DNA of 64,000 bases from contig JAANDG010000323.1 of assembly GCA_036852015.1 (NCBI GenBank), positions 82,001 through 146,000 of the forward strand, in the 5' to 3' direction. Positions within the stretch are counted from its first letter, which is position 1. The number at the start of each line of letters is the position of its first letter. Below are positions 11,562 to 22,484 of this stretch, piece by piece. Source of the stretch: Pelodera strongyloides (lineage: Eukaryota > Nematoda > Chromadorea > Rhabditida > Rhabditidae). Position numbers and translations under genes: made by a program. The notes under the pieces are model-generated. The model was not told the origin of the DNA. It searched no databases and worked only from the letters and a program-made list of their open reading frames with translations.

Positions 11562-14500
11562 ATGTCGGCGCTTATCCGAAAGTTATTTGGCGGAAAGAAG
11601 AAGCCATTGGAGACAAGAAAAGACTCGATCACTGGCAGAAACAGATGTTTTGTGGGTAATTTATTCCTCTTTACATCTCAGAAGTATAAAATCAAGATTA
11701 GAATAACGCTCGTGGGTGTACTGTCGAGGGGTTTTTCTTGCGTTGCTACTGTAATGTAATTCACCACATGTCTAGTGGCATATAAACCTATAAATGACCG
11801 TTGCCGTATCGATTACTCGAACAAATTAATAAATAATTATTTTACGCTTCAAGAGCGTGCACCTTTATTCAAGGGTGAAAATGCAGTTTGAAGGTTTGCT
11901 TATGACATGTTCCGCAGAGGTCCTGAGCAGTAGGCGACGAGTTCCGGATTTTGATCGACGTCTTCGTGCTAGGGCCAGGAGGGATCGCCCATTTGATTCG
12001 TCAATTTTAATTCTGTACTTTAATTTTATTATTTAATTTTAATTTAATATTAATTTTAATGTGTCAATAAATATTTAATATTTAATATTCTGCACTTCTT
12101 GATTTATGTACGGATATAATTTCCAGCCAGTGCCGTATCTGTCTCGTCTCGAAGGCACCGAACTCCAACCCGGGCAATCAGTAATTGTCAGAGGAGTGAT
12201 AACTGGTCAGTGCCAATCTAACTTAAAGCGAAATACCGGCCGGTTTCTGAAACACATCGTGGACGTCTGAATTCTTACTTATTTATGCCAATTTGCTCGA
12301 ATTTAGCTCTATTTTTATTCTAATATAAGTCATTTGCATAATAACGATGGCTTGCTCTATGTGTTTCAAAAACCGGCCGATATTTCGCTTTAAATACACA
12401 AATACACTCCACTACATACTAGAAGCAGAGTTGCTGATGTCAATGTGTTTCAGTCGTTTGGGAAAGGCCGGCCTGCAACCTAGAAACATGCACTTAATTC
12501 TGAATGCATGATTTTTTGGAGTGCGGATACGGCATCCAGGGTACTTGACACGAGTTTCGGTTTCGGGTTGACTTTCCGACAAGTTTCCGACAAGTTTCCG
12601 ACGAGTTTCCGACGAGTTTCCGACGAGTTTCCGACGAGTTTCCGACGAGTTTCTGACGAGTTTCTGACGAGTTTCCGATTTCAGGTCGTGAGGAGTTTCT
12701 GGTCAACTTCACTTCGGGTGGCCGGGTGGAGAAGGAGGCGGAGAATGATGTACTGGATGACCGTCTTCTCTCCCTTAGAGCCGACATCCACAAGGGGAGG
12801 ATTCATCTGAATGCCTGCATCAACAACCAGTGGGGAAAGTAAGCGATTACCTAGGGAATGCTTATTTATTTATTTATTTAATGTCAAATGTGAGAAGATC
12901 AGGTTGGATAGCTACTAAGCTAAAGGGATAGGTTCACTAGGAATTGCACCTTTTTGAATATTTTAAATGTAATTTTCGCATTGTAAATATTTTCCGCCAT
13001 ATCACCAATAGAAAATATTCAAAAAGGTGCAATTCCTAATGAACCTATCTCTTTAAAAGAAAGTTCACACTAACTAATTGTCAACAAAAGTGCTCGCCAA
13101 AGTTCAGCTACTTTGAGGCTCTGTCTCCGTTAGGTGTTATTAGTACAGTTTTTTTTGTCGTTTATTATCTGAACCATATGAAGCAAAAACAAAAGGGAGG
13201 CAATTTGAAACTCCCAATTATTTAAATTTATTACAGTCTAAACAATAATTTGCATGTTTCTTCAGGGAGGGAATCGCCCGAAAACGATGGGAAATCGGTG
13301 ACGAGTTCGACATTAGAATACGATGTCATGAACACGAATTTCATGTCTGTTCATTTTCCTTTTCTTTTTCTTTGACCGGTTTTCTCGTCCAACGATCTGA
13401 TTTGATGGTTGCAATGACATCGACTTGGAATCAGAATAATCTATTCAAATGCCCAAAGGAATATTTATTCTATTAAAGCGAAATACCGGTTCTTAAAACG
13501 CATCGTGGACAACTGAATTCTTACGTATTTATGCAAAGTTGCTGGAATTTAGCTCTATTTTTTTATTATAATTTATGCTCATTCGCATAAGCTGCATAAG
13601 AATGCTGGTGTACTCAATATATATCAAAAACCGGCCGGTATTTTGCTCTAAAACCACAAACCACTCTCACGCACTGTCCAAAAGAATGCACACGTTTATA
13701 GCAAATGCCTGAAACGTAGAAAAAAAGACAGCTCGGTTACAGAAAAAGTCTGCTTTCCTGCCATTAGCCCTGACTTGAAGGCTAGGAGATGAGCGCAGAA
13801 CCAGTGTAGGGACCGGAAGCCCCGCCCACTTTGCCTTTCGAAAAAGCGTCATGAAAAAAGAACAAGGGCACCGCGAGAAAAGCGCACAGTAGCACATCTT
13901 TGAGCTTGTAAAACAGAGGTTTCCAAGAGAATAACTACCTTTCTTATTGTTTGTAATGAATTGGCATGCTTTTCTTTACCTAGATCCTCAATTTCAGCCT
14001 TCACTCTTTTATGCAAATGGAAATATGGTCAACGCACACACTATTTCTTTTATTGAAAATAAAAACCGTATATGGCAATTGCGTGCCATATAGACAATGG
14101 GTATTGAGTAAGTATGTATTGAAGCATATCACTGCCAAAATTGAGCCAATTTCCACGATGTAATCAAAAGTTACAAAAGTGGAATTTTACTATGGAAAAA
14201 TCACATTTTTGAGAATAATCCAAAATTACGGGAGATGCGTACCGCATACTTAGTACCAATCGAAAGCTCACTGTAAAACTAATGTCTGGTTAAAATTATA
14301 GAACTTTTCCACGTTGTGTTCTCCAGATATTTCAAGCCAAAGTTCGTTCCTGGGGCTGCCTCCCTGCTCTAATACATGAGCGCTGCCCGAAAAGGGGCGG
14401 GACTAAGTAGTGCAGGCAACGAGAGAAGAGAGAAATCTCTGGCGCTCTCTCCTCATTTTTCATGACGCGTTTGTATGCAAAGATGAGCGCGGTTTTAATT

Positions 14501-17500
14501 ATATTTCTAAACAACCGTTGAAACAATTGGAAAGATAATTACACATTAAGAATAAGGGGACCATTGTGAATCGATTGATGTACTGTACTTGTAGTTGCAT
14601 CAATTTTGAAAAATCGCTTTCCGGACCCTAAACCAGTGTATTAATATTCTAATTATTATGCCTTAATATTCTAATTATTCAGATATACATCGACCACAAG
14701 TTAGTGGCCAAATTCGCTCATTATGTCCCGATGTCCCATATCACGCATATCTACGTGAATGGAGACGTAGAGTTGTACACGGTCAACTGGGAGGGAAAAT
14801 ATTATGTGAGCGGTTTATTGTACATTCCCTGTTTTATTATTATTATTTATTGATTCTTTGATAATGGCCTTATAGTGACAAAACTTATGTTTTTTTTTTT
14901 TTATAACTTAAAAACTTAAGAAATGTTATGTTGTTATGTTAGTTATTATCATTTGTTTCTAGTATCTTGGTAAATACCCTGTCTTGGTACTCTTTATGCA
15001 CCAATATTCTAATGCTCATGCAGGATGATTTAATTTTGTCCTGTTTTAACCCTAAGCAGAAGGTATGGGTTTACATGTTAGATCTGAGGCATTGCCGAAA
15101 TAAGTATCAAGTGTTTTATGAAGTGCCCTGAGCCGGAGATGTGGGGCCGGGGGCCGTGGTACGCCTATAAACTGCGTATCGATATGCTAATTATTATCAA
15201 GAGTAATGTTGACAATAATTTTTGCAGCAAGTCCCATATGCCGCCGACATCCCTGGTAACTTCTGTCCCGGGCGGAAGTTATTCTTCTCAGCATTATTGA
15301 AGGTTTTTCTTACTGTATTTTATGTATCATAACTGTTTCTTTGCGTTTGTTGTCCTTTTGTTAGGGCTAATGCGTCTAGAAACTGGCAGTAAACCTTTAG
15401 GTTCAGCGTAAGTTACCTAGGAAGGTTTTGAAAGCGCTATTACCGTTACTAACACATAACAAAAACTAGCTGAGTTAGATCTAAATCATTTCATTGTCTT
15501 TTGCTCTATGTTAGTTCAGTAAACAGTTAAAGTTGAAAGTTTGCGGGATACGTGCTCCGTTATGGAACAATTTGTGGAAAAATTATCATTTCAGAAGAAA
15601 TCCAAGCAGGTAACGGTGGACTTTATGGCCGGTAAGGACATCGCTATGCGGCTCCAACCACGTGTTGCAGATAAGGTAAGCACGTGTGATTTGAATATTA
15701 CCTTGGGTGATGCCCATAAAAAATGGTGTATAAGTTCTCCGTTGCCTTGCGATGATCGGTAACAAACTCGCTGCCATATTTAAAAACAAGAACCCAGGTC
15801 AGTTTCATCAACTCGGATGGTTATTACACTTAAACCGCTGTAAAGTTCCTCCTATGAGAGCATCCTCCAGTACAAGCATCTGAAGATGAAAAATTAACAG
15901 AGACACGATCATGATAGATTGCCTACAATGGATTAAAGGATCGCAGTCACTACAAAATCGTCGTTTTTCTTCGAGTTTACTTGTATTTAGTAAAGAATAG
16001 AGACCAAACCCGAATAATTTGAATTCCAACTCAGGGAGTGAACAAGTAGAAAAGTAGTTCTACTTAACTACCGCAGGATCACGAAACGTGTTCATACAGC
16101 TGCTTCCCGATCGGGAGTATTCAAATTATTTCGGCAAATATCTGCATATTATATCTTTACATATACTGCAAGGGTCTGCAGGCATATCACTGCCCGTTTC
16201 ATAATCCCTTGCGGTAGTTAAGTAGAACTACTTTTCTACTTGTTCACTCCCTGAGTTGGAATTCAAATTATTCGGTTTTGGTAAAGTATTTTTCTTCATT
16301 CTTTTCTAAATTCAAGTAAACTCGAAGCAAAATGATGATTTTGGAGTGACTGCGATCCTTAAAAGCGAAACCATCCGGTTTTTGAAACCCATCGTTGGCA
16401 ACTGAATTCTCACGTATTTATGCTAAGTTGCTCGAATTTAACTCGATTTTTTAATTTATCCTCATTTGCATAAGCTGTACGAGAAAGCAGGGGTACGCGA
16501 TGTGTTTCAAAAACCGGCTGGTATTTCGCTTTAAAGGGATCAGCTCACCTTAAACTGTGTCTGTTTTTTTTGTTTCTTTATTTTCTACAAGGGATAATAA
16601 ACATTTGACATAGAAAAAGTAGTGTTCAATTTCAATACTCACGAAGATATTGGGTGATAAAGTGGTGGATTGATCGGGCCGAAATGCAAAAAGGGCAATT
16701 ATCCTATACTAAACAAGGCAGGACAATTGCCCTTTTTGCATTTCGGCCCGATCAATCCACCACTTTATCACCCAATATCTTCGTGAGTATTGAAATTCAA
16801 CACTACTTTTTCTATTCCAAATTTTTACTATCCCTTATAGAAAATAAAGAAACAAAAAAAACAGACACAATTTAAGGTGAGCTGATCCCTTTAAAGCTAG
16901 GACAGACCTTTAGGCCTCCGGGAAATCAATACTTGTTGGATTTATTCGATTTTCAGAAGCTCGTTCGCAATAGTCGTGTGGAAGGAGATTGGGGTGAAGA
17001 AGTCACTACCCTCCTCACTAAATTCCCATTCAAGAGGAATAAGACCTTCGATCTACTCGTCTACTGTGACCCACTCAAATTCATGGTAAGAATTCTAATT
17101 TGATTCTGAAAACACGTAGGTTACAACTTATTGTTAGTCTTTATGTATTGGTGCTACAACTAAAAGTTCTGATTATCGCAAAACAAAGTACACAGGAAAA
17201 CGAAATGATTGCCGAAACTACCGAAACACGTCGTCGGCAACGTCGTTGGTTTTTAGCGAATAAAAAAAACATTTGGTGACTGTTTCAAGACAATTCCCGT
17301 TTGGCGACCATCTGATGAGGTTTTCGATGAAACTTAACATAACATAACATAACATTTATTACGACAACAAAGTATCGCGCAAGTTTTGACAATATAAGGC
17401 CACTAACAGCGAATAAATGGATAACAATAATAATAAAAAACAGGTGAAAATGAACTACACTAAAAAAAACGCACCCTATGATCCCGAAGTATTACGGAAA

Positions 17501-17965
17501 TGACTAAATCTAAATCATTCCACACGGTAAGGAGTCGTGTCAAAGGGCTAGCGCGCTCGCCCCTAACGCACGCAACCGGAGTTCCGCACGCAACCGGAGT
17601 TCCGCACGCAACCGGAGTTTGGTCACGAGTCGGTCACCAAATCGGCAGGCCCACGAAAAAAACAGTGAACCGTATCCAATTGGGTTCCAACTAGGGGCAC
17701 CCTATGATCCCGAAGTATTACGGAAATGACTAAATCTAAATCATTCCACGCGGTAAGGAGTCGTGTCAAAGGGCTAGCGCGCTCGCCCCTCACGCACGCA
17801 GCCGGAGTTCGGATCCGGCTGCGGCTGATCTGATCGTGCTTCTCCTTTCAGGTCTATGTAGACGACGTTCTCGTGGGAGAGTTCGAACACAGGCTCCCAG
17901 CTCCGTCAATCAATAAATTGGCGATCGAGGGAGATGTCGAAATACAAGGAGTACACTTGAAATAG
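11562..17965 (+). CDS. Tandem-repeat galectin (two carbohydrate-recognition domains)
   Basis: Galectins bind beta-galactosides on glycoproteins and are secreted without a signal peptide or act in the cytosol. The exons I read are 11,562-11,652 (start MSALIRKLFGG), 12,131-12,205, 12,685-12,838, 13,266-13,344, 14,683-14,805, 15,228-15,302, 15,595-15,675, 16,957-17,085 and 17,852-17,965, joined in phase. CRD1 runs from VPYLSRLEG through IHLNACINNQWGKE to VELYTVNWEGKYY. CRD2 runs from VPYAADIPGNFCPGR through LVRNSRVEGDWGEE to the final GVHLK stop. The Asn and the Trp-Gly-x-Glu of the sugar-binding core are kept in both domains. The His and first Asn of HxNxR are replaced (LLSLR in CRD1, RLQPR in CRD2), so sugar preference may differ from the classic type. 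There is no signal peptide. The first exon and its join to exon 2 are the least certain part: GTAATT or GTGGGT could be the donor. Confidence 0.88.
12223..12393. mobile_element. TTAA MITE in galectin intron 2, 'AAAGCGAAAT' family
   Basis: TTAAAGCGAAATACCGGCCGG at the left matches CCGGCCGATATTTCGCTTTAA at the right, with a TTTGCATA core near the middle. It starts only 17 bp after the end of exon 2. Confidence 0.9.
12568..12680. repeat. 11-bp minisatellite against the exon 3 acceptor
   Basis: About ten copies of GACGAGTTTCC with single-base variants, ending at the TTCAG acceptor at 12,684. The repeat fills the place where the branch point and pyrimidine tract of this galectin intron would be. 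Confidence 0.9.
12920..13056. mobile_element. TTAA-type foldback in galectin intron 3
   Basis: TAAAGGGATAGGTTCACTAG...AATTGCACCTTTTTGAATATTT at the left pairs with AAAATATTCAAAAAGGTGCAA...GAACCTATCTCTTTAA at the right. The left border reads CTAA instead of TTAA. Confidence 0.85.
13473..13652. mobile_element. TTAA MITE in galectin intron 4, 'AAAGCGAAAT' family
   Basis: It begins TTAAAGCGAAATACCGG and ends CCGGCCGGTATTTTGCTCTAA, with the family interior (CATCGTGGACAACTGAATTC, CATTCGCATAAGCTGCATAA). The right TTAA has mutated. Confidence 0.85.
13653..14545. repeat. Possible larger inverted repeat in galectin intron 4
   Basis: The left part (13,800-13,880: CCCCGCCCACTTTGCCTTTC, AAAAAGCGTCATGAAAAA) is partly complementary to the right part (14,390-14,480: CGAAAAGGGGCGGGACT, TTTTTCATGACGCGTTTG). 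The middle is AT-rich. The arms have diverged and I cannot set the ends. Confidence 0.4.
15933..16362. mobile_element. TTAA MITE number 1 of a three-element chain
   Basis: It begins TTAAAGGATCGCAGTCACT and ends AGTGACTGCGATCCTTAA. The inner arms include CGAGTTTACTTG and CAACTCAGGGAGTGAACAAG plus AGTAGAAAAGTAGTTCTACT with their complements. It lies in the galectin intron between CRD2 exons. Its right TTAA is also the left TTAA of the next element. Confidence 0.85.
16359..16534. mobile_element. TTAA MITE number 2 of the chain ('AAAGCGAAAT' family)
   Basis: TTAAAAGCGAAACCATCCGG at the left and CCGGCTGGTATTTCGCTTTAA at the right, with the usual CTGAATTCTCACG and CATTTGCATAAGCTG interior. It shares its TTAA with the neighbour on each side. 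Confidence 0.88.
16531..16894. mobile_element. TTAA MITE number 3 of the chain, very long arms
   Basis: It begins TTAAAGGGATCAGCTCACC and ends GGTGAGCTGATCCCTTTAA. The arms of about 170 bp are nearly perfect complements except for a few small changes; the loop is about 30 bp around TATACTAAACAAGGCAGG. Its right TTAA lies 62 bp upstream of a galectin exon. Confidence 0.92.
17471..17815. repeat. Direct duplication, 226-bp offset, with an 18-bp internal repeat
   Basis: GCACCCTATGATCCCGAAG at 17,471 recurs at 17,697, and the copies agree for about 115 bp, through TCAAAGGGCTAGCGCGCTCG. In copy 1 the phrase CGCACGCAACCGGAGTTC occurs three times in tandem. It lies in the last galectin intron, immediately before the final exon. 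Confidence 0.9.
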
Positions 17966-18585
17966 AGTATTGATTGTCAAACTGATTAATTATCAATAAG
18001 TAACCAGTAATTCAATCAAACAATCAATTTCTCGAGTTCATAGAGTGATCGACGAAGAAAGAAGGTGATTCCTCACTCTCGTTTTTTACACGTCAAATGT
18101 GCTCATTTCTAATTATAATTATGCATATTATATTGTTTTAAAAAGAAGCGTTTTTCGAAAACCTTGAAATAGAATACACTTGTTTGAACCGTCAAAATAA
18201 TCAATAATAAATCAATAAATTCAATTTATTGAGTTCGTAATGATCGACGCTAAAAGTAATAGTCATAAAAAATAATCATAAAAAGGTCAAGCTGTTGATT
18301 ACCAACTAGTTATACAGTTTGAAAAGAAGTGTTTTTAAAATGCATATGATTTTCCCTTGAAGCGTAATGTGATTCATATAATTTAAATAATCTCAGTTTC
18401 TTTGTTCTTTGCAATGTACATATCGATCACTAACACCGAAAATACAATATAACTATTTAAATTCAGAAATTAAGATTCTTCCAAGAAACTCCTCGTGTGC
18501 TTATATTCTTATATAAGCAATGCTTCGTTCGTTTTTTTTTTAAATAAACACGTTAATAAATATTTCATAGGTATTTATCCCTACA
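17966..18585. other. AT-rich spacer after the galectin gene
   Basis: No gene is seen. Two diverged direct copies of sequence around the galectin stop (AATAGAGTATTGATTGTCAA...ATCGACGAAGAAAG versus AATAGAATACACTTG...ATCGACGCTAAAAG) suggest a small local duplication of the 3' end. Confidence 0.4.
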
Positions 18586-18832
18586 TTCATTCTGAAACGT
18601 ATGAACATCTGAACGTATTTTGAACATCTACACTCTCGTACATCTTATATTGAAACGTATGAACATCTACACTTCCATATATTGAAACGTATCTTGAACA
18701 TCTACAATGGAGTATGGAGATGTATGGAGATGTTCAACATACGTTTCAATATAAGTGAGGGGAGATGTTCAACATACGTTTCAATACAAGTGCAGCTGTT
18801 CAACATACGTCTCAATATATTTGTCTGTTTTT
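18586..18832. repeat. Inverted mini-array (cruciform-prone)
   Basis: The left half has units of TTGAAACGTATGAACATCTAC (with variants) and the right half has units of GAGATGTTCAACATACGTTT, which is the complement. About four units face about three, so the DNA can pair as one branched hairpin around GGAGTATGGAGATGTATGG. Confidence 0.85.
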
Positions 18833-20930
18833 TGTGATATACTTTTTGTGTTTGGCACTTTCCTTGCAGATACTTTCACGCTGTGCCACGTTTCAAAATA
18901 CCCGAAAGAGCATGCCTTTGACCTTTAAAGAGCAAACACTGCCATATTCCATAGTTGGCAGGTGCTGATAATTCTAACTAATCTTTTTAACTTCGGATTT
19001 GTAACTTTTTTTAACTTCTTAATTCACCGTACTTGTACTTCAAGTCATTGTAAGCCAAACTAGACTACGGTAATAAAAAATATGAGCTAATAGAAAAACA
19101 CTTTCTGCGAATATCCAAAATAACGCAGGAAATTACAGACTGTTTCATCGTATTGCCGGTAATTAGGCACCTTCTTACGGAAATTGATAAATATGAAAAT
19201 GACGGCGGAAAATGTATAAAACGGAAATCAACTAATTTCCAATTTAACACACTTTGGACAGAATTTAAGACTTTTTGATATGTGGTTCAAATTTCAAATA
19301 TTGTTTTGTTTTCAACTAAAGTCTAAAGTTAGAAGGCTCAAAGGCAGGAAACACTTTGACTTTGGGATGGTTAGGAATGTATTAGTGTCTGGTTGAAATA
19401 CAAAAAACAAATTCATTCATCAATCGTTTTATTATGCAGGAAAAAGGTTCAAATAGAATAAAAAGTTTAGAGTAAACTTGGAAAAAGTATGTTTGTTTCC
19501 ATATATCTGGACTTCACCATAAAAAATGACTTCAGCTAGAGTAGGGTTTCATTCATAGTTACTTTATAGCACTGTATATTATATGTAGTCGTCAGCACGA
19601 CGAATGCCAGGCAACTCCAAAGATTCTGTATCCGGTGTAGACACCGGTTATCCAGAAGACGTCGAGCAATTTGTCATCTGGGACTCACTCGCGCCTGCAC
19701 TCAGGACTCAGGACCTCTGTCTGCGGAACATGTCATAAACAAACTTTGAATTTGAACTCTCTTGGAGAAAGGTGCGCGCTCTTGAAGCGTAAAAGATTTA
19801 TGTATCAAAACTTTAGTCTATTAATGTCCCTGTCTACTCCTATGCCCTCGTCTAATATCCGGGACACTGAGCCTTCTGTGTTGTGGTTCAGAATTCGGAT
19901 TCGGAACTGCCCACTGCTCCATTAGACTCCCAAAATAGTGATTTGCCTGTTCCCGGCCCGGGATGTCGATCCGACTCCCGGAAAGGGACAACACGACGGG
20001 TTGGGAGACTGCTGATTCGGGACTCACTCGACTTTTCACGCAAACGATGAGAGACTGAAAGCGAAGGTTATTATTTTGGGAAAAGCTTTTTCAAATTTTT
20101 TTTCACCTTGTTTTCTCGTGAAGTTCTTTTACCATGTGTTTGTGACATTAAACATAATTCATCTTCGACTGCTCTGATGAAATATTTGTAAAACGTTTAG
20201 TCGGTGGTCGGTACAGTATACTAATACCATGTAAAACAACATCAGACGGTAAGACTTATACAATAAGCAATAAGCGCAGCCTAATAAATAAAACACAGTA
20301 CCCTTATGCCCGTAATCCTCAGAAAGTCTTTCACCCACTGCTGATAGGAGAAAATACAAATAAGTGCAGTTATTGAAACAAACAATGCGATAAGTATTTC
20401 ATAAGTGTGATAGACGAAGAGAAGACAAAGCGGACTTCGTTGCACCAAATCGATCTAAAATGGATATAGAAAATATTGTTGATAGGTACTTTATTTACTT
20501 ATCACTCACTGTATTTGTTTGATTCTACAAAATAAATGTGTATTTATAATGAGGGGTATTCGCAGTAAACACTACACTACGAACGTACGAACTACGTTCG
20601 AATAACTTCAGATTTCATACTTTTCGACTATGCGTGATGTTTCATTACATATATACGTAAACCCCCTTTGAACAATCGTTTCTATTGCCTTATAATGTAT
20701 GTAGTTTTCTCTTTTTTTGCTTCTGCAAATGTCTTACGCAACAGTATTACACCTAATTACTAGCCTCTGAAAATAAGAAAGTCAGCAAAACTATAATTTA
20801 TATTTATAATTGCAGTTTTGATTGCGTTTCATTGGTGTTAATTAACAAATTAACCAAGGCCCACATTATCCGTGCAAAAGAAGAACGATAGCACAACAGT
20901 GCATCCGCATAGAAAAGTTTTCACAGCGGG
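18833..20930. other. Region without a supported gene
   Basis: Several ORFs of 60-85 codons occur on both strands, without family match, splice context or consistent frame. A GACTCACTCG phrase recurs near 19,681 and 20,018. Confidence 0.35.
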
Positions 20931-20937
20931 AATCAGA

Positions 20938-21136
20938 ATCTTTGCGAAACGAAGGTTTTCCGACATTTGGAACCTTTCCGTGAGGGAATATTCCCTGAGA
21001 TGCATGGTGTACTGTACAACAGTCCACTTGTGAAGACGCCAGAAGACCTGGAAGAATTACCCATTACGAACAATATTCTTAACCCGAGGATACTTGGCGT
21101 AGGAACGGGGTGCAAAACGATTTTGGCGGAGTAATG
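20938..21136 (+). pseudogene. Coding-like fragment of unknown origin
   Basis: A plus-strand frame of about 60 codons without a stop reads FREGIFPEMHGVLYNSPLV, then TPEDLEELP and NPRILGVGTG, and ends at a TAA. The residue mix looks protein-like, unlike the flanks, but I do not recognise the family. It is followed by a GC-rich block to about 21,450. It may be a captured exon or a piece of a transposase; no start or splice site is clear. Confidence 0.3.
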
Positions 21137-21539
21137 GCGTGCAGATCTAAAGGATCGCACGCCGCTAGCACGCGGAGTTCCCGCGGGGGAACGGCAACGG
21201 TATAAGCACTGGTGAAACTCCGCGCCATTGCCGCGCACAAAATAAGGGGCGGCCACTGGTGCGCGGCGCAGGTGCTCTATTTCGCTTGGCGCAGCTGCGG
21301 CGCACCATTTAGTTAGGGAAGTCGAGGCACGTGCGCAGCAAGTGTGTCATTGGTGGGCCGCAGGTGTGCCACGGGTGCGCCATATGTGTTAGTGCACCCC
21401 TGGCGCCCCTGTTTTTGTGCGCGGCGATGGCGCAGAGTTTCACGTTGAGTGCGCGGGCACAATACATAGCAATGATTCACACCATTTCCACGACGCTTAC
21501 AGGCAAGCTTCATGCCTTTCCTAGAGTTATTATTTCCTG

Positions 21540-22224
21540 AAGTTACTCAAGTATAGGCTCACGAACAATTCAGGGCTGAAACTGAAACCCCAATGCGGTT
21601 GTATCATCTGTATTTTTCTCTGTACTGACACAAATTAGGATCATACGCATAATTACTTAGTACTGTAACCTTTTTCGTGAACCAATTACATCCCAATTAT
21701 CCGAATGACCAAAAACCCTATAATTATATGAAGAGCAGCTTGCGCTCTATCAATGATCAACGTTGAAATGAAAACTATGAGAAACAACTACAATTAACAT
21801 TTTTATAATTTATTCGCTGTGTTGAATTTTTTGCACGCTGAAACCTTTGGTTATTGGAATCCCATATAAAAAAAAGTACGCAGCGATCCCACATCTGCAA
21901 GACCACACATATGTCATATGTACTGTGCTCATCTGCGATAATGCACGTATTTTTGTCAGGCGGTTTAACGGGGATAACCGCATAACCTTTGAACAGCACA
22001 TTGTAGCATACGACGAGACCGATTTACACAGTGGGCACGCGGTACAAATACTGCAAAACACTTCAAAATAAACTTAAAAAAGAACTCACAAGAAGTGTGA
22101 ATGCCACGCATGAGAATCCGATCGTCAGGAAATAGGACATCGGAAGATGATCTACAGAAACAAGTATTTTTAGCAGCTTTCTTCAGCAATCCAGACATTT
22201 GGTCGGACTATCAAAGAGCATGAC
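21540..22224. other. Spacer with overlapping meaningless ORFs
   Basis: Both strands carry short open frames around 21,800-22,200. None matches a known domain and they overlap each other. I see no gene. Confidence 0.4.
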
Positions 22225-22484
22225 CTGAGGCCTTCACCAATACACAGTGAGCCCTCCCTAGGCTGACGGGCGTGAACCTCTTCTACCCTCGCACTCTTTA
22301 GCTCCAGAGGCCATATTCACCACTCAATTCCCCATGGGGAATTCCCCGTTTTTTTCTCTGCGTGTCTCACATTAAAATGCTATTTTCTATCCCCAGGGAA
22401 TATTTCCCCGAGGGAATCGGAGTGGTGAATATGGTCTCTGGAGGCCAGGGCGGGTTCCCTGCGTGTTGGTGAATACGGCCTCAG
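22225..22484. mobile_element. 'GAGGCCGTATTCACC' foldback, interrupted
   Basis: Outer arms: TGAGGCCTTCACCAATACAC at the left and GTTGGTGAATACGGCCTCA at the right. Intact relatives lie at 29,180-29,300 and 59,886-60,015, which share the internal GCGAGGG and GAGCTAA phrases. Another foldback is inserted at 22,304-22,441. Confidence 0.8.
22304..22441. mobile_element. Inner foldback, 'GAGGCCATATTCACCACTC' family
   Basis: AGAGGCCATATTCACCACTC at the left and GAGTGGTGAATATGGTCTCT at the right; the inner arms are CCCCATGGGGAATTCCCC and GGGAATATTTCCCCGAGGG. A second copy is at 55,688-55,824. It sits inside the foldback of the related 'GAGGCCGTATTCACC' family. Confidence 0.85.

Noticed and set aside
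12494..12810. Overlapping 100-codon ORFs on both strands
   Set aside because: They are read through the 11-bp minisatellite. The real galectin exon 3 starts at 12,685 in a frame supported by its neighbours.
21775..22198. Four overlapping ORFs on both strands
   Set aside because: Mutually exclusive frames without homology; chance openings.
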